Origin: a bacterium
GTDB taxonomy: Bacteria > Auribacterota > UBA6266
Direction: 5' to 3'
Length of the DNA stretch: 64,000 bases
Assembly: GCA_023228325.1 (NCBI GenBank)
Contig: JALOBK010000001.1
Coordinates: 969,549 to 1,033,548 of the forward strand
Part shown: positions 42,998 to 53,952 of the stretch, piece after piece
How positions within the stretch are numbered: the stretch's first letter is position 1
Layout: each line of letters begins with the position of its first letter
Program-made: the position numbers and the translations under genes
The notes under the pieces: model-generated
What the model saw: the letters and a program-made list of their open reading frames with translations, nothing else
Told to the model about the DNA's origin: nothing
Databases searched by the model: none

Positions 42998-45900
42998 ATG
43001 TCAGTAAAAACAGGGAAAGAAAGAGTTTCTTACGCCAAGCTTAAAGAGGTTATGGACCTTCCGAATCTTGTAGAGATTCAGACGAGGTCTTATGCCGAGT
43101 TTCTTCAGGAAGACACTCTTCCCGAAGAAAGAAAAGATTTCGGGATTCAAGCGGTTTTCAACGAAATATTTCCGTTGAAGAATTATGATGAAAGCTGCAC
43201 GCTTGAATTCGTTAAATACAGGCTGGGTGTTTCGAAATACGATGAACTTGAATGCATGAGAAGGGGTTTAACCTATGAAATGCCCATGAAAGTGACTTTC
43301 AGGCTTCATCAGGCGGGGCACGTCGAGGAAGAAGAAGTTTTTATGGGAAATCTCCCTAAGATGACCCCGAGCGGGACATTTATTGTCAACGGCGTGGAAA
43401 GGGTAGTAGTAAGCCAGCTGCACAGGTCCCCGGGCATATGTTATGAACAGGAAGCTCTTTCAAGAGGGCAGGTGATTTATTCTTTCAGGATAATTCCTTA
43501 CAGGGGTTCATGGCTGGAAGTTAAATTTGACCAGAACGATTCGATATACATCTATCTTGACAGGAGTGTGCGCAGAAAGAAAATCCTGGCGACAACTTTT
43601 ATGAGGGCTCTCGGATACGGGACAAACGAACAACTGCTGAAATACTTCTTCCAGGAGGAAGAAATAAAGTTTACTTCCAAAATAAGCGACAAAGACATAG
43701 AAGGAAGGGTGCTCGCAAAGAATGTTGTGGATGAAGAAGCTAAAATTACTCTTGCTAAGGCAGGAGACTCAATAAATATAAAAAATTTCAAAATGTTTAA
43801 GGAAGGGAAAATAAGCGCCATACATCTCCTTAAAGGAGCCGCAGAGAGCCATCCCGTCCTTAAAATGATTAAAAAAGACCCGACGTCTACAAAAGACGAA
43901 GCTTTGATAGAGATATTCAAGAGATTGCGCCCCGGCGACCCCGTCAACAAGGCAAATGCCGAAGGTATGATACAGAGATTATTTGCCGATAAGAAAAGAT
44001 ATGACCTTGGAAGAGTCGGGAGATATAAACTTAACAAGAAGCTGGGCTTACCCATTACCGAAGAAGAACTTTCCATAACGACCCTGAGCAACAGGGATAT
44101 TGCGGAAGCTATTAAATATCTTATAGGCTTGCGCGACGGGTTGGGGCAGATAGACGACATCGACCACCTTGGGAACAGGAGAGTAAGGTCTGTCGGTGAA
44201 TTGCTTGAAAATCAATTCAGGGTCGGACTTGCGAGAATGGACCGCCTGATAAAAGAGAAGATGACGCTGCATGATGCGGAAGCCGAGCCGCTGACCCCGC
44301 ATAATCTTGTCAGCCCGAAATCACTTTCCAGCGTTATTAAAGATTTCTTCGGCAGAAGCCAGCTCAGCCAGTTTATGGACCAGACAAATCCTTTGGCGGA
44401 ACTTGCCCACAAGAGAAGGTTAAGCGCTCTCGGGCCCGGAGGTCTCAGCAGGGAAAGAGCCGGTTTCGAAGTAAGAGATATACATACGAGTCATTACGGC
44501 AGGATCTGCCCGATACAGACTCCTGAAGGACCGAACATCGGCTTGATTTCATATTTGAGCTGTTATGCGAGAGTGAATGAATACGGATTCGTTGAAACTC
44601 CTTACAGGAAAGTTGAGAACGGGAAAGTAACCGAAAAAATAGATTATCTTACGGCTGACGAGGAAGCTGATTATATTATAGCGCAGGCCAATGCGGCTAT
44701 TGACGCAAAAGGTAAATTCGTTAACAGCGAAGTGCTGTCCAGATGCAGAGGTGAATTCCGTACGATAGAAGCCGAAAGAGTAAATTATATGGACGTTTCC
44801 CCCAAACAGCTCGTGAGTGTCGCGGCGGGTCTTATCCCGTTCCTTGAACACGATGACGCCAACAGGGCTTTGATGGGGTCGAATATGCAGAGGCAGTCCG
44901 TGCCGCTTTTAAGCACAGTTCAGCCTTTTGTCGCGACCGGGCTTGAATCCAAGGCAGCGAGGGATTCGGGAGTGATGGTCATAGCGGCAGAAGACGGAAC
45001 GGTTACTTATGTGGACGCGAATGAAGTGCATGTCGGCAGCAAGGTCTACAGGCTGAAAAAATACCTGCGTTCCAATGCCGGGACTTGTTTTAATCAGAGG
45101 CCTATAGTCAGGAAAGGCGAAAAAATCAAAAAAGGCGATGTTATTGCCGACGGTCCCTCCACAAGAGACGGGGAAATCGCGCTCGGAAGGAATGTGCTTT
45201 GCGCTTTTATGCCGTGGGGCGGATATAATTTCGAAGACGCGATACTGATAAGCGAAAAGATTGTAAAAGAAGATATTTATACATCCATCCATATTGAAGA
45301 GTTCGAAGCAAGCGCCAGAGAAACCAAAATAGGCAAAGAAGAAATCACCAGGGATATACCGAATGTCGGAGAGGAAGCGCTTAAAAATCTCGGCGAAGAC
45401 GGTATAATCAGGCTCGGAGCGGAGGTTAAGCCCGGGGATATACTTGTCGGAAAAATTACTCCCAAGAGCGAGACCGAACTTCTTCCGGAAGAAAAACTTT
45501 TAAGGGCTATTTTCGGTGAAAAAGCGGCCGATGTAAGAGATACATCGTTACGTGTTCCTTCGGGAACGGAAGGTATTGTGATGGATGTGAAGATGTTCTC
45601 GCGCAAAGAAAAAGCGAAGAATGAAGCCGAGAAAAAAGAAGAGCGCAGGAGAACAAGGGAAATTCAGCAGAGGAAAGAGGAAAGGCTTGAAAAAGCCGAA
45701 ACAGAGAAACAGGAAGCATTGAAAAACCTGCTGCTGGGTAAATCGATAAAATCGGACATTGTTGATATCAATACGGGAGAGGTTATAATCCAGGCCGGCC
45801 AGAAGATAACAAAAAATCAGGTCAGCAAACTTGAAAACCTGAGATATTCGGGTATGGATATAACTGAAGAAGACCCGGATATCAGGATTAAAATAAAAAC

Positions 45901-46738
45901 GATTTTTGCCAAATACGACCATATTACAGAGGAAATAATTACGGAAGAAGAAAAAGAGCTGGAACATATCAAGAAAGGCGATGAACTTGAACCGGGGGTT
46001 ATAAAACAGGTTAAAGTATATGTCGCCAGCAAAAGGAAACTTCAGGTCGGGGATAAAATGGCCGGAAGGCACGGGAACAAAGGTGTTATCGCGAAAATTC
46101 TTCCTGAAGAAGATATGCCGTTTCTTGAAGACGGAACTCCCGTTGAAATAGTCCTGAACCCCCTCGGCGTTCCTTCGAGAATGAATGTAGGGCAGGTTCT
46201 TGAAACACATCTTGGGTGGGCCGCTTCAATCCTGGGAATTAAAGTTCTGACTCCTGTTTTCGACGGCGCCAAGGAAGAAGAGATACGCAGGGTTATGAAA
46301 GAAGCCAAATTGCCGGAAAGCGGCAAGGTCACGTTGATTGACGGCAGGACAGGCGAAAAATTCGAACAGCAGGTAGTTGTCGGATGTATTTATATGATGA
46401 AGCTGGCGCATCTCGTGGCGGATAAGATACATGCAAGGTCAGTAGGCCCTTACTCTCTTGTCACACAGCAGCCTCTTGGAGGAAAAGCGCAGTTCGGAGG
46501 CCAGAGGTTCGGGGAAATGGAAGTGTGGGCGCTTGAGGCATACGGCGCCGCTTATACTCTCCAGGAACTTCTGACGGTGAAGAGCGATGATGTGACGGGA
46601 AGAACAAAGATATATGAATCGATAGTCAAAGGTAATAACAGATTAGAGGCGGGAACGCCCGAATCGTTTAATGTTTTAATAAAAGAAATGCAGGCATTGT
46701 GTCTGGACATTTCCCTTAAAACCGAGATGGATAAATAG
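42998..46738 (+). CDS. rpoB: RNA polymerase subunit beta
   Basis: 1246 aa. The rifampicin-binding region is FGRSQLSQFMDQTNPLAELAHKRRLSALGPGG, with D461, H471 and S476 at the positions of E. coli D516, H526 and S531, so no resistance substitution is seen. GGKAQFGGQRFGEMEVWALEAYGAAYTLQE marks the end of the subunit. A charged, coiled-coil-like stretch (KEKAKNEAEKKEERRRTREIQQ...) lies around residues 870-920. RBS AAAGGGG. Confidence 0.98.
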   Translation: MSVKTGKERVSYAKLKEVMDLPNLVEIQTRSYAEFLQEDTLPEERKDFGIQAVFNEIFPLKNYDESCTLEFVKYRLGVSKYDELECMRRGLTYEMPMKVTFRLHQAGHVEEEEVFMGNLPKMTPSGTFIVNGVERVVVSQLHRSPGICYEQEALSRGQVIYSFRIIPYRGSWLEVKFDQNDSIYIYLDRSVRRKKILATTFMRALGYGTNEQLLKYFFQEEEIKFTSKISDKDIEGRVLAKNVVDEEAKITLAKAGDSINIKNFKMFKEGKISAIHLLKGAAESHPVLKMIKKDPTSTKDEALIEIFKRLRPGDPVNKANAEGMIQRLFADKKRYDLGRVGRYKLNKKLGLPITEEELSITTLSNRDIAEAIKYLIGLRDGLGQIDDIDHLGNRRVRSVGELLENQFRVGLARMDRLIKEKMTLHDAEAEPLTPHNLVSPKSLSSVIKDFFGRSQLSQFMDQTNPLAELAHKRRLSALGPGGLSRERAGFEVRDIHTSHYGRICPIQTPEGPNIGLISYLSCYARVNEYGFVETPYRKVENGKVTEKIDYLTADEEADYIIAQANAAIDAKGKFVNSEVLSRCRGEFRTIEAERVNYMDVSPKQLVSVAAGLIPFLEHDDANRALMGSNMQRQSVPLLSTVQPFVATGLESKAARDSGVMVIAAEDGTVTYVDANEVHVGSKVYRLKKYLRSNAGTCFNQRPIVRKGEKIKKGDVIADGPSTRDGEIALGRNVLCAFMPWGGYNFEDAILISEKIVKEDIYTSIHIEEFEASARETKIGKEEITRDIPNVGEEALKNLGEDGIIRLGAEVKPGDILVGKITPKSETELLPEEKLLRAIFGEKAADVRDTSLRVPSGTEGIVMDVKMFSRKEKAKNEAEKKEERRRTREIQQRKEERLEKAETEKQEALKNLLLGKSIKSDIVDINTGEVIIQAGQKITKNQVSKLENLRYSGMDITEEDPDIRIKIKTIFAKYDHITEEIITEEEKELEHIKKGDELEPGVIKQVKVYVASKRKLQVGDKMAGRHGNKGVIAKILPEEDMPFLEDGTPVEIVLNPLGVPSRMNVGQVLETHLGWAASILGIKVLTPVFDGAKEEEIRRVMKEAKLPESGKVTLIDGRTGEKFEQQVVVGCIYMMKLAHLVADKIHARSVGPYSLVTQQPLGGKAQFGGQRFGEMEVWALEAYGAAYTLQELLTVKSDDVTGRTKIYESIVKGNNRLEAGTPESFNVLIKEMQALCLDISLKTEMDK

Positions 46739-46754
46739 GGAAGAGGAGGAGACT

Positions 46755-49700
46755 TTGACAGTTGAAACTGCGAAAAGTTTATTGGGGTTTGAAGTAAAAA
46801 CACCCTTTGACAAGGTTCAGATAAAAGTTGCTTCGCCTGAAGTCATCAGGTCGTGGTCTAAGGGAGAAGTTAAAAACCCCGAGACCATTAATTACAGGAC
46901 TTTTAAACCTGAGCGCGGCGGATTATTCTGTGAAAGAATATTCGGGCCGACGCGCGACTGGGAATGTAACTGCGGAAAATACAAGAGAATAAAACACAAA
47001 GGGATTATCTGCGACCGCTGCGGAGTAGAGGTAACTCTTTCCAAAGTAAGGCGTGAAAGAATAGGACATATAGAACTTGCGGTGCCCGTATCTCACATCT
47101 GGTTTTTCAAGACGATGCCGAGCCGCATAGGAAACGTTCTCGGGCTCTCAACAAGGACGCTCGAAAGGGTTTTATATTATGAAGACTATATAGTCCTGGA
47201 TGCCGGAGACACCCCGCTTGAGAAAAAACAGCTTTTAAGCGATGAAGCATACAGAGAAGCGCTTGATAAGTACGGCAGGAATTTTGTGGCTAAAATGGGA
47301 GCCGAAGCCATAAAAGAGCTTTTAAGGACAGAAAACCTGGATGCGCTTGCGGACGATTTGCACGAAAAAATGCATAAGTCAAAATCCAAGCAGGCCCAGA
47401 AAAAATATTCGAAGAGATTGAAAGTTATAGAAGGTTTCAGAAAAGCGTCGATAAGACCGGAATGGATGGTGCTCGATGTTATCCCTGTTCTGCCGCCAGA
47501 TTTAAGGCCTCTTGTCCCTCTCGACGGGGGAAGGTTTGCCACTTCCGACCTTAATGACCTGTACAGGAGGGTGATTAACCGTAACAACAGGCTTAAAAAT
47601 ATTCTTGAGATGAAAACTCCCGAAGTAATCGTGCGCAACGAAAAAAGAATGCTTCAGGAAGCAGTTGACGCCCTCTTCGATAACGGCCGTCACGGCCGTC
47701 CTGTTGTAGGCGCGGGAAACAGGCCGTTAAAATCGCTGAGCGATATGCTTAAAGGAAAACAGGGCAGGTTCAGACAGAATCTTCTCGGTAAAAGAGTGGA
47801 TTATTCCGGCCGTTCAGTTATTGTCGTCGGGCCGGAACTTAAACTCCATCAGTGCGGTTTGCCTAAAAAGATGGCCCTTGAACTTTTCGAACCCTTTATC
47901 ATCAAGAGGCTGAAGGAGATGGGGCATATCCACACCATCAAGAGCGGGAAAAAGATGATAGAGAGAGAAGCGCCGGAGGTGTGGGATATACTTGAAGACG
48001 TTACAAAAGACCATCCTATCCTTTTGAACAGGGCGCCTACTCTTCACAGGCTTGGCATTCAGGCTTTCGAGCCCATACTGATAGAAGGAAAAGCGATTAG
48101 GATTCACCCGCTGGTATGTACCGCGTTTAATGCCGACTTCGACGGAGACCAGATGGCTGTTCACGTGCCTCTTTCGACCGAAGCCCAGCTTGAAACCCGT
48201 GTCCTGATGCTTGCGCCCAACAATATTTTCTCGCCTTCGAGCGGGAAACCGATAGCGACACCGACTCAGGATATCACACTCGGACTTTATTATATTACCT
48301 GCGACCCTTTCAGAAAAGAAGACAGAAAACAGCATCTGATGAGTTCTGTCGAAGAAGTTATGATGGCGTTTGACCTGGGTATGATCAATATACACACAAG
48401 CATAAAGATATTTATCAGGGGCGAACTCAGAGATACGACCGTCGGAAGAGTTTTATTCAACGACATTCTTCCCGACGAACTTGGATATGTCAATCAGGTT
48501 ATAGACAAGAAAAAGATAAGCAAAATCATTGACGAATGCTATAAAATCGCCGGCCACCAGAAAACAGTCGAGACGCTTGACAGGCTTAAAGACCTCGGTT
48601 TCTCGATTGCCACGAAAGCGGGGATATCCATCGGAATGGTGGATATGAAGGTCCCTGAATCCAAGAAAAAAATAATAGAAGATGCCCATGCTGAAGTGAA
48701 AGCCGTTGAGAAACAGCGTAAAAACGGAAGCATTACAGACGGAGAAAGATATAACAAGATTGTTGACATATGGACCCATGTAACCGACCAGATATCCGAA
48801 GATATGTACAGGGGAATGAAAGAAAATGAGGGGAAAGAAGAACTTAACCCTATTTATATTATGGTGGATTCCGGAGCAAGAGGTTCCAGACAGCAGATAA
48901 GACAGCTTGCGGGGATGAGAGGACTTATGGCCAAGCCGTCCGGAGAAATCATCGAAGAACCGATTATTTCCAATTTCAGGGAAGGGCTTTCCGTTCTTGA
49001 GTACTTTATTTCTACTCACGGGGCGAGAAAGGGCCTTGCCGATACAGCTCTCAAAACGGCGGATTCCGGCTATCTGACGAGAAGGCTTGTTGACGTTGCG
49101 CAGGATGTAATAGTAACCGAAGATGATTGCGGCACGCTGAACGGGATAGCGGTCAAGGCTATTTATGAAGGCGAAGATGAAATTGTTTCGCTGAAAGAAC
49201 AGATAAGCGGACGTTTTGCCAATGAAGATATTTTGGATCCGGGGAATTCAAAACGCGTTATAGTTAAAGCCGGCGAGGAAGTAACAAATGAAAAAGCCGA
49301 AGAAATTATACGGGTTGGGATACAGCAGGTTAATATCCGCTCGGTTCTTACCTGCGAAACGCGTGAAGGTATTTGCGTAAAATGTTACGGCAGAAACCTT
49401 GCAAACCAGAAAAATGTCAAATTGGGCGAATCAGTCGGCATCATTGCGGCCCAGTCAATCGGGGAACCGGGAACACAGTTGACTATGAGGACTTTCCATA
49501 TCGGAGGCACGGCAAGCCAGGTGTTCAAAAAGCCCGAAATAGTGTCAAAGTTCAACGGTATAGTCAGGTACACTGATGTGAAAACAGTCAAGTTGGCCGA
49601 CGGGAATTTGATTGCGCTCAGCAAAAACGGGACAGTAGGAATACACAATGAAGAAGGAAGGGAACTTGATAAACATACAGTAGAGTTTGGATCCGTTATA

Positions 49701-50825
49701 AGCATTCCCGAAGGCGGAAAAGTCAAAAAAGGCGAAAAATTCATCCAGTGGGACCCTTACAGCGCGCCGATTATCACGGAGTTTGCCGGGACAGTTGAAT
49801 TTGTCGATATCATAGAAGGCCAGACCATGAAAAAAGAGCTGGATGAATCGACAGGCCTGACAGGCACGGTTATTATCGAGCACAGGGAAGAACTGCATCC
49901 GCAGATACTTATCAGGGGCGCGGGCGGCGATGAAGTAAAGGGTTATTATTCAATTCCCGCCGGCGCGCATATAGTCGTAAAGAACAACCAGAAAGTCGTG
50001 GAAGGCGCGCTTCTTGCGAAAACGCCCAGAAAATTTGCCAAGACCAAAGATATTACGGGAGGTCTTCCCAGGGTTGCCGAATTATTTGAAGCCAGAAGGC
50101 CCAAAGATTCCGCCGATATCGCGAAGATTGACGGTATTGTCGAACTTGCCGGCACGGTAAAGGGAAGAAGAAAAGTCATTATAAAAGACGAGGTCACGGG
50201 AAATACGGAAGAACATCTTGTCCCTCTCGGGAAACATCTCATGGTATATAAAGGAGACAGGATCAAAAAAGGCGAGCAGTTGACTGACGGGCCTGTTATA
50301 CCCCAGGAAATACTTCAGGTATGCGGGACAAAAGAACTGCAGGAATATCTTGTGAACCAGGTGCAGGAAGTTTACAGGCTACAGGGAGTTGAGATTAATA
50401 ATAAACATATTGAGGTTATAGTAAGGCAGATGCTGAAGAAAATCAAGATTACGGATCCGGGTGATACCGAACTCCTTATAGGAGAACAGGTGGATAAGAT
50501 TAAATTCGAGGAAATCAATGCCGAAGTTAAAAGCAGAAAGATGCGCCCTGCTTCAGCTTCACCTCTTCTGCTCGGAATAACCAAAGCTTCTCTGGGAACG
50601 GAGAGTTTTATTTCAGCGGCCTCTTTCCAGGAGACAACGAGGGTTCTTACAGATGCCGCGGCGAGCGGGAAACAGGATGAACTGAGAGGCTTTAAAGAAA
50701 ATGTTATTATGGGGCATCTCATACCTGCGGGGACAGGGTTTAAAACGTTCGCGTCGGTAGAAGTGGGGAAAATAGTTGAAGAAGGCGAAGCAGAATTGAG
50801 TGAAAGCAGCTTGGAAGAAAAGTAA
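46755..50825 (+). CDS. rpoC: RNA polymerase subunit beta'
   Basis: 1356 aa. The start is TTG (46755), preceded by GAGGAGGA. Zinc site 1 is CNCGKYKRIKHKGIICDRCGVEVT. The catalytic NADFDGD is at 459-465. The second zinc site (CETREGICVKCYGRNLA) and the trigger-loop region with GEPGTQLTMRTFHIGG are present. It is 17 bp after rpoB and 11 bp before rpsL, so rpoBC and the str cluster appear to form one transcription unit. Confidence 0.98.
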   Translation: MTVETAKSLLGFEVKTPFDKVQIKVASPEVIRSWSKGEVKNPETINYRTFKPERGGLFCERIFGPTRDWECNCGKYKRIKHKGIICDRCGVEVTLSKVRRERIGHIELAVPVSHIWFFKTMPSRIGNVLGLSTRTLERVLYYEDYIVLDAGDTPLEKKQLLSDEAYREALDKYGRNFVAKMGAEAIKELLRTENLDALADDLHEKMHKSKSKQAQKKYSKRLKVIEGFRKASIRPEWMVLDVIPVLPPDLRPLVPLDGGRFATSDLNDLYRRVINRNNRLKNILEMKTPEVIVRNEKRMLQEAVDALFDNGRHGRPVVGAGNRPLKSLSDMLKGKQGRFRQNLLGKRVDYSGRSVIVVGPELKLHQCGLPKKMALELFEPFIIKRLKEMGHIHTIKSGKKMIEREAPEVWDILEDVTKDHPILLNRAPTLHRLGIQAFEPILIEGKAIRIHPLVCTAFNADFDGDQMAVHVPLSTEAQLETRVLMLAPNNIFSPSSGKPIATPTQDITLGLYYITCDPFRKEDRKQHLMSSVEEVMMAFDLGMINIHTSIKIFIRGELRDTTVGRVLFNDILPDELGYVNQVIDKKKISKIIDECYKIAGHQKTVETLDRLKDLGFSIATKAGISIGMVDMKVPESKKKIIEDAHAEVKAVEKQRKNGSITDGERYNKIVDIWTHVTDQISEDMYRGMKENEGKEELNPIYIMVDSGARGSRQQIRQLAGMRGLMAKPSGEIIEEPIISNFREGLSVLEYFISTHGARKGLADTALKTADSGYLTRRLVDVAQDVIVTEDDCGTLNGIAVKAIYEGEDEIVSLKEQISGRFANEDILDPGNSKRVIVKAGEEVTNEKAEEIIRVGIQQVNIRSVLTCETREGICVKCYGRNLANQKNVKLGESVGIIAAQSIGEPGTQLTMRTFHIGGTASQVFKKPEIVSKFNGIVRYTDVKTVKLADGNLIALSKNGTVGIHNEEGRELDKHTVEFGSVISIPEGGKVKKGEKFIQWDPYSAPIITEFAGTVEFVDIIEGQTMKKELDESTGLTGTVIIEHREELHPQILIRGAGGDEVKGYYSIPAGAHIVVKNNQKVVEGALLAKTPRKFAKTKDITGGLPRVAELFEARRPKDSADIAKIDGIVELAGTVKGRRKVIIKDEVTGNTEEHLVPLGKHLMVYKGDRIKKGEQLTDGPVIPQEILQVCGTKELQEYLVNQVQEVYRLQGVEINNKHIEVIVRQMLKKIKITDPGDTELLIGEQVDKIKFEEINAEVKSRKMRPASASPLLLGITKASLGTESFISAASFQETTRVLTDAAASGKQDELRGFKENVIMGHLIPAGTGFKTFASVEVGKIVEEGEAELSESSLEEK

Positions 50826-50836
50826 GGGAGAGATAG

Positions 50837-51208
50837 ATGCCGACGATTAATCAGTTGATAAGGAAAAAAAGAAGCAAAGTTGTGAAAAAGAAAAAGACGC
50901 CCGCTCTTAACGGCTGTCCTTTTAAAAGAGGTGTCTGTCTTCAGGTAAAAACACAGACGCCTAAAAAACCTAACTCTGCGTTGAGGAAGATTGCCAGGGT
51001 AAGGCTGACAAACGGTATGGAAGTTACCGCTTATATCCCGGGCGTCGGACACAACCTGCAGGAACATTCGATTGTGCTTATAAGAGGGGGAAGAGTAAAA
51101 GATCTTCCCGGTGTCAGATATCATATAGTGAGAGGCACGCTTGATACTCTCGGGGTTGAGGGGAGAAAGCAGTCGCGGTCAAAATACGGCGCGAAGATGC
51201 CTAAATAA
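50837..51208 (+). CDS. rpsL: 30S ribosomal protein S12
   Basis: 123 aa. PTINQLIRKKR start, KTPKKPNSALRKIARVRLTNGMEVTAYIPGVGHNLQEHSIVLIRGGRVKDLPGVRYHIVRG core. The lysine at the E. coli K43 position (TPKKPNSALRK) and the GRVKDLPGVRYH loop are unaltered. RBS AAGGGAGAGA. Confidence 0.98.
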   Translation: MPTINQLIRKKRSKVVKKKKTPALNGCPFKRGVCLQVKTQTPKKPNSALRKIARVRLTNGMEVTAYIPGVGHNLQEHSIVLIRGGRVKDLPGVRYHIVRGTLDTLGVEGRKQSRSKYGAKMPK

Positions 51209-51292
51209 TTACGAAAGACGTCCGCTTTGCCGGGACGCAGGACGAAGGATGCGGGAAGTAAAAAGATAACAGGAAAAACAGAGAGGTAAACA

Positions 51293-51766
51293 ATGGCAAG
51301 AAGGCGCAGGGCCACAAAAAGAATAAAAGCAAGAGATGAAAAATTTGGCAGCGAGCTGGTAGGCCGTTTTATAAACTGTCTTATGCTGCAGGGAAAAAAG
51401 AGCATAGCCGAATCGGCTGTATATAACGCTATGGAAATCCTGAAAGAGAAATCAGGCTCGAAAGATTCTCTTGAGGCTTTAAAAAAAGCTATAGATAATG
51501 TTAAGCCTGTTCTTGAAGTCCGTTCGAGAAGAGTCGGCGGAGCGACTTATCAGGTTCCCGTTGATGTCAGCCCGGACAGAAGGACGGCGCTTGCGTTCAG
51601 ATGGATTGTCGGCTTTGCCAGAACTAAAAAAGGCGGGCCTATAGCGCAGAGGTTGGCCGGCGAGCTTCTTGACGCGTTTAATAATGCGGGTTCTGCCGTT
51701 AAAAAGAAAGAAGATACGCACAAAATGGCTGAAGCCAATAAAGCATTTGCGCATTACAAGTGGTAG
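51293..51766 (+). CDS. rpsG: 30S ribosomal protein S7
   Basis: 157 aa. RRRRATKR start and KSGSKDSLEALKKAIDNVKPVLEVRSRRVGGATYQVPVDVSPDRRTALAFRWIV core. Nucleates assembly of the 30S head. An 84-bp gap separates it from rpsL and a 108-bp gap from fusA; an RBS AGAGAGGTAA precedes the ATG. Confidence 0.97.
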   Translation: MARRRRATKRIKARDEKFGSELVGRFINCLMLQGKKSIAESAVYNAMEILKEKSGSKDSLEALKKAIDNVKPVLEVRSRRVGGATYQVPVDVSPDRRTALAFRWIVGFARTKKGGPIAQRLAGELLDAFNNAGSAVKKKEDTHKMAEANKAFAHYKW

Positions 51767-51874
51767 GCGCGGAAAAATTCGGAATTCGAGTATAAAAATT
51801 CGAAACCAGGTTGAATATTTTTGTGCAATTTAAATATGAAAAGACAAAATATAGAATTTTCGGGAGTTTAAATA

Positions 51875-53941
51875 GTGGCAAAGAAAGTATCGTTAGAAAA
51901 ATTAAGGAATATTGGTATCATGGCTCACATAGATGCCGGGAAAACCACTACGACCGAAAGGATACTGTTTTATACCGGTAAAACCTATAAACTCGGTGAA
52001 GTCCATGAAGGAACCGCCACTATGGATTGGATGGAGCAGGAGCAGGAAAGAGGAATAACGATAACATCAGCTGCGACCACGACTTATTGGAAGGAACATC
52101 AAATTAATATTATTGATACTCCCGGGCATGTTGATTTTACCGTTGAAGTTGAAAGATCTTTGAGAGTTTTAGATGGCGCGGTAGCTGTCTTTTGCGCCGT
52201 GGGCGGTGTTGAGCCCCAGTCGGAAACAGTATGGCGCCAGGCAAATAAATATAATATACCGAGAATAGCCTTTATCAACAAGATGGACAGGACAGGAGCT
52301 GATTTTTTCACCGCTGTTGCGCGAATGAGAGAAAGGCTTGGAGCTAACGCCGTGCCCATTCAACTTCCTGTCGGAGCAGAGGACCAATTCAGAGGTATAA
52401 TCGATTTAGTGATTATGAAGATGATTGTAAATAAGGGAGACGACAAAGGGGCCACGGTGGAAATCGAAGAAATACCGGAGGAATACAGGCAGCAGGCGGA
52501 AGAATACCGCGAAAAGCTTTTCGAAGCGCTTGCCGATGAAGATGATATGATCCTTGAAAAATATGTGGAAGGAAAGCCGATTGAAGAGAAGGAAGTAAAA
52601 GATGTCCTGAGAAAAGCTACTCTGGACAACCTTGTAGTTCCTGTCCTTTGCGGAGCCTCTTTTAAAAATAAAGGGGTTCAAAGGCTTATTGACGCGATTG
52701 TTGATTATCTTCCTTCCCCGCTGGATGTGCTGCCTGTAAAAGGCGATAATCCTGACGCCGGGCAGGAAGAAACAAGAAAACCCGATAAAAATGAACCGTT
52801 CTCAGCTTTGGCGTTTAAGGTTGTGAGCGACCCTTATGTCGGCAAACTTACATATTTCAGAGTTTACTCCGGTTCGTTTAAGAAAGGGTCTTATATTTAC
52901 AATTCTTCGAACGGGAAAAGAGAGAGAGTCGGAAGGCTGCTCCATATGCATGCAAATGACAGGGAAGATATAGATGAAGTAGTTGCGGGGGATATTGCCG
53001 CGGGTGTCGGGCTCAGGGAAACGGGTACAGGGGATACTCTCTCGGATGAAGATCATCCGATAATACTTGAATCCATGGTGTTTCCCGAACCGGTTATTTC
53101 CATGGCGATAGAACCTAAAACAAAAGCTGACAGGGATAAGCTTCAGATAGCTTTGCAGCGGCTTCAGGAAGAAGACCCGACTTTCAAGGTTAAATCGGAC
53201 CCTGATACAGGGCAAACCATAATTTCGGGGATGGGAGAGCTTCATCTTGACATTATTAAAGACAGGATGCTCAGGGAATTCAAAGTTGATGCAAGCGTAG
53301 GAAAACCCCAGGTTGCGTACAGAGAGACAATTCAGGTGCCGCGGGAGGCAGAGGGTAAGTTCATAAGGCAGTCCGGAGGAAGGGGACAATACGGACATGC
53401 TGTAATAACCATTGAGCCTGTCCAGCAGGGCAAAGGGATTGAGTTCGAGGATAAGATTGTAGGCGGAACAATACCCAGAGAATATATTCCTGCGGTTCAT
53501 TCAGGGATAAAAGAAGCGGCTTTGACAGGTGTGCTCGGCGGGTATCCGGTTGTAGATGTTAAAATATCTCTTATTGACGGCTCTTTTCATGAAGTTGATT
53601 CTTCGGAGTTGGCATTTAAGATGGCAGGTTCGATCGCATTTAAAGAAGCTATGAGAAAAGCAGATCCGGTTCTGCTTGAGCCGGTGATGAAAGTTGAGGT
53701 TACAACTCCCGAAGAATTCATGGGAGATGTTATAGGAGATTTAAATTCCAGGAGAGGCAAGGTCAAAGAAATGGAAACAAAAGGCAATGCCAAGATTATT
53801 CTGGCCGATGTGCCTCTTGCTGAAATGTTCGGATACGCAACGGTGATAAGATCTATTACGAGGGGAAGGGCAAGTTATTCAATGGAACCGTCACATTTTG
53901 AAAAGGTGCCCAAAAATATAGCAGAGAAAATTCTTGAGTAG
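51875..53941 (+). CDS. fusA: Elongation factor G
   Basis: 688 aa, normal length. AHIDAGKTTTTERILFYTG (G1), MDWMEQEQERGITITSAATT (intact switch I RGIT, unlike EF-Tu here), DTPGHVDFTVEVERSLRVLDG and NKMDRTG. C-terminal domains IV-V with SGGRGQYGHAVI and ITRGRASYSMEPSHFEKVP. The start is GTG, with GGGAGT upstream. It lies 11 bp before tuf copy 2. Confidence 0.98.
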   Translation: MAKKVSLEKLRNIGIMAHIDAGKTTTTERILFYTGKTYKLGEVHEGTATMDWMEQEQERGITITSAATTTYWKEHQINIIDTPGHVDFTVEVERSLRVLDGAVAVFCAVGGVEPQSETVWRQANKYNIPRIAFINKMDRTGADFFTAVARMRERLGANAVPIQLPVGAEDQFRGIIDLVIMKMIVNKGDDKGATVEIEEIPEEYRQQAEEYREKLFEALADEDDMILEKYVEGKPIEEKEVKDVLRKATLDNLVVPVLCGASFKNKGVQRLIDAIVDYLPSPLDVLPVKGDNPDAGQEETRKPDKNEPFSALAFKVVSDPYVGKLTYFRVYSGSFKKGSYIYNSSNGKRERVGRLLHMHANDREDIDEVVAGDIAAGVGLRETGTGDTLSDEDHPIILESMVFPEPVISMAIEPKTKADRDKLQIALQRLQEEDPTFKVKSDPDTGQTIISGMGELHLDIIKDRMLREFKVDASVGKPQVAYRETIQVPREAEGKFIRQSGGRGQYGHAVITIEPVQQGKGIEFEDKIVGGTIPREYIPAVHSGIKEAALTGVLGGYPVVDVKISLIDGSFHEVDSSELAFKMAGSIAFKEAMRKADPVLLEPVMKVEVTTPEEFMGDVIGDLNSRRGKVKEMETKGNAKIILADVPLAEMFGYATVIRSITRGRASYSMEPSHFEKVPKNIAEKILE

Positions 53942-53952
53942 GAGGATTTAAT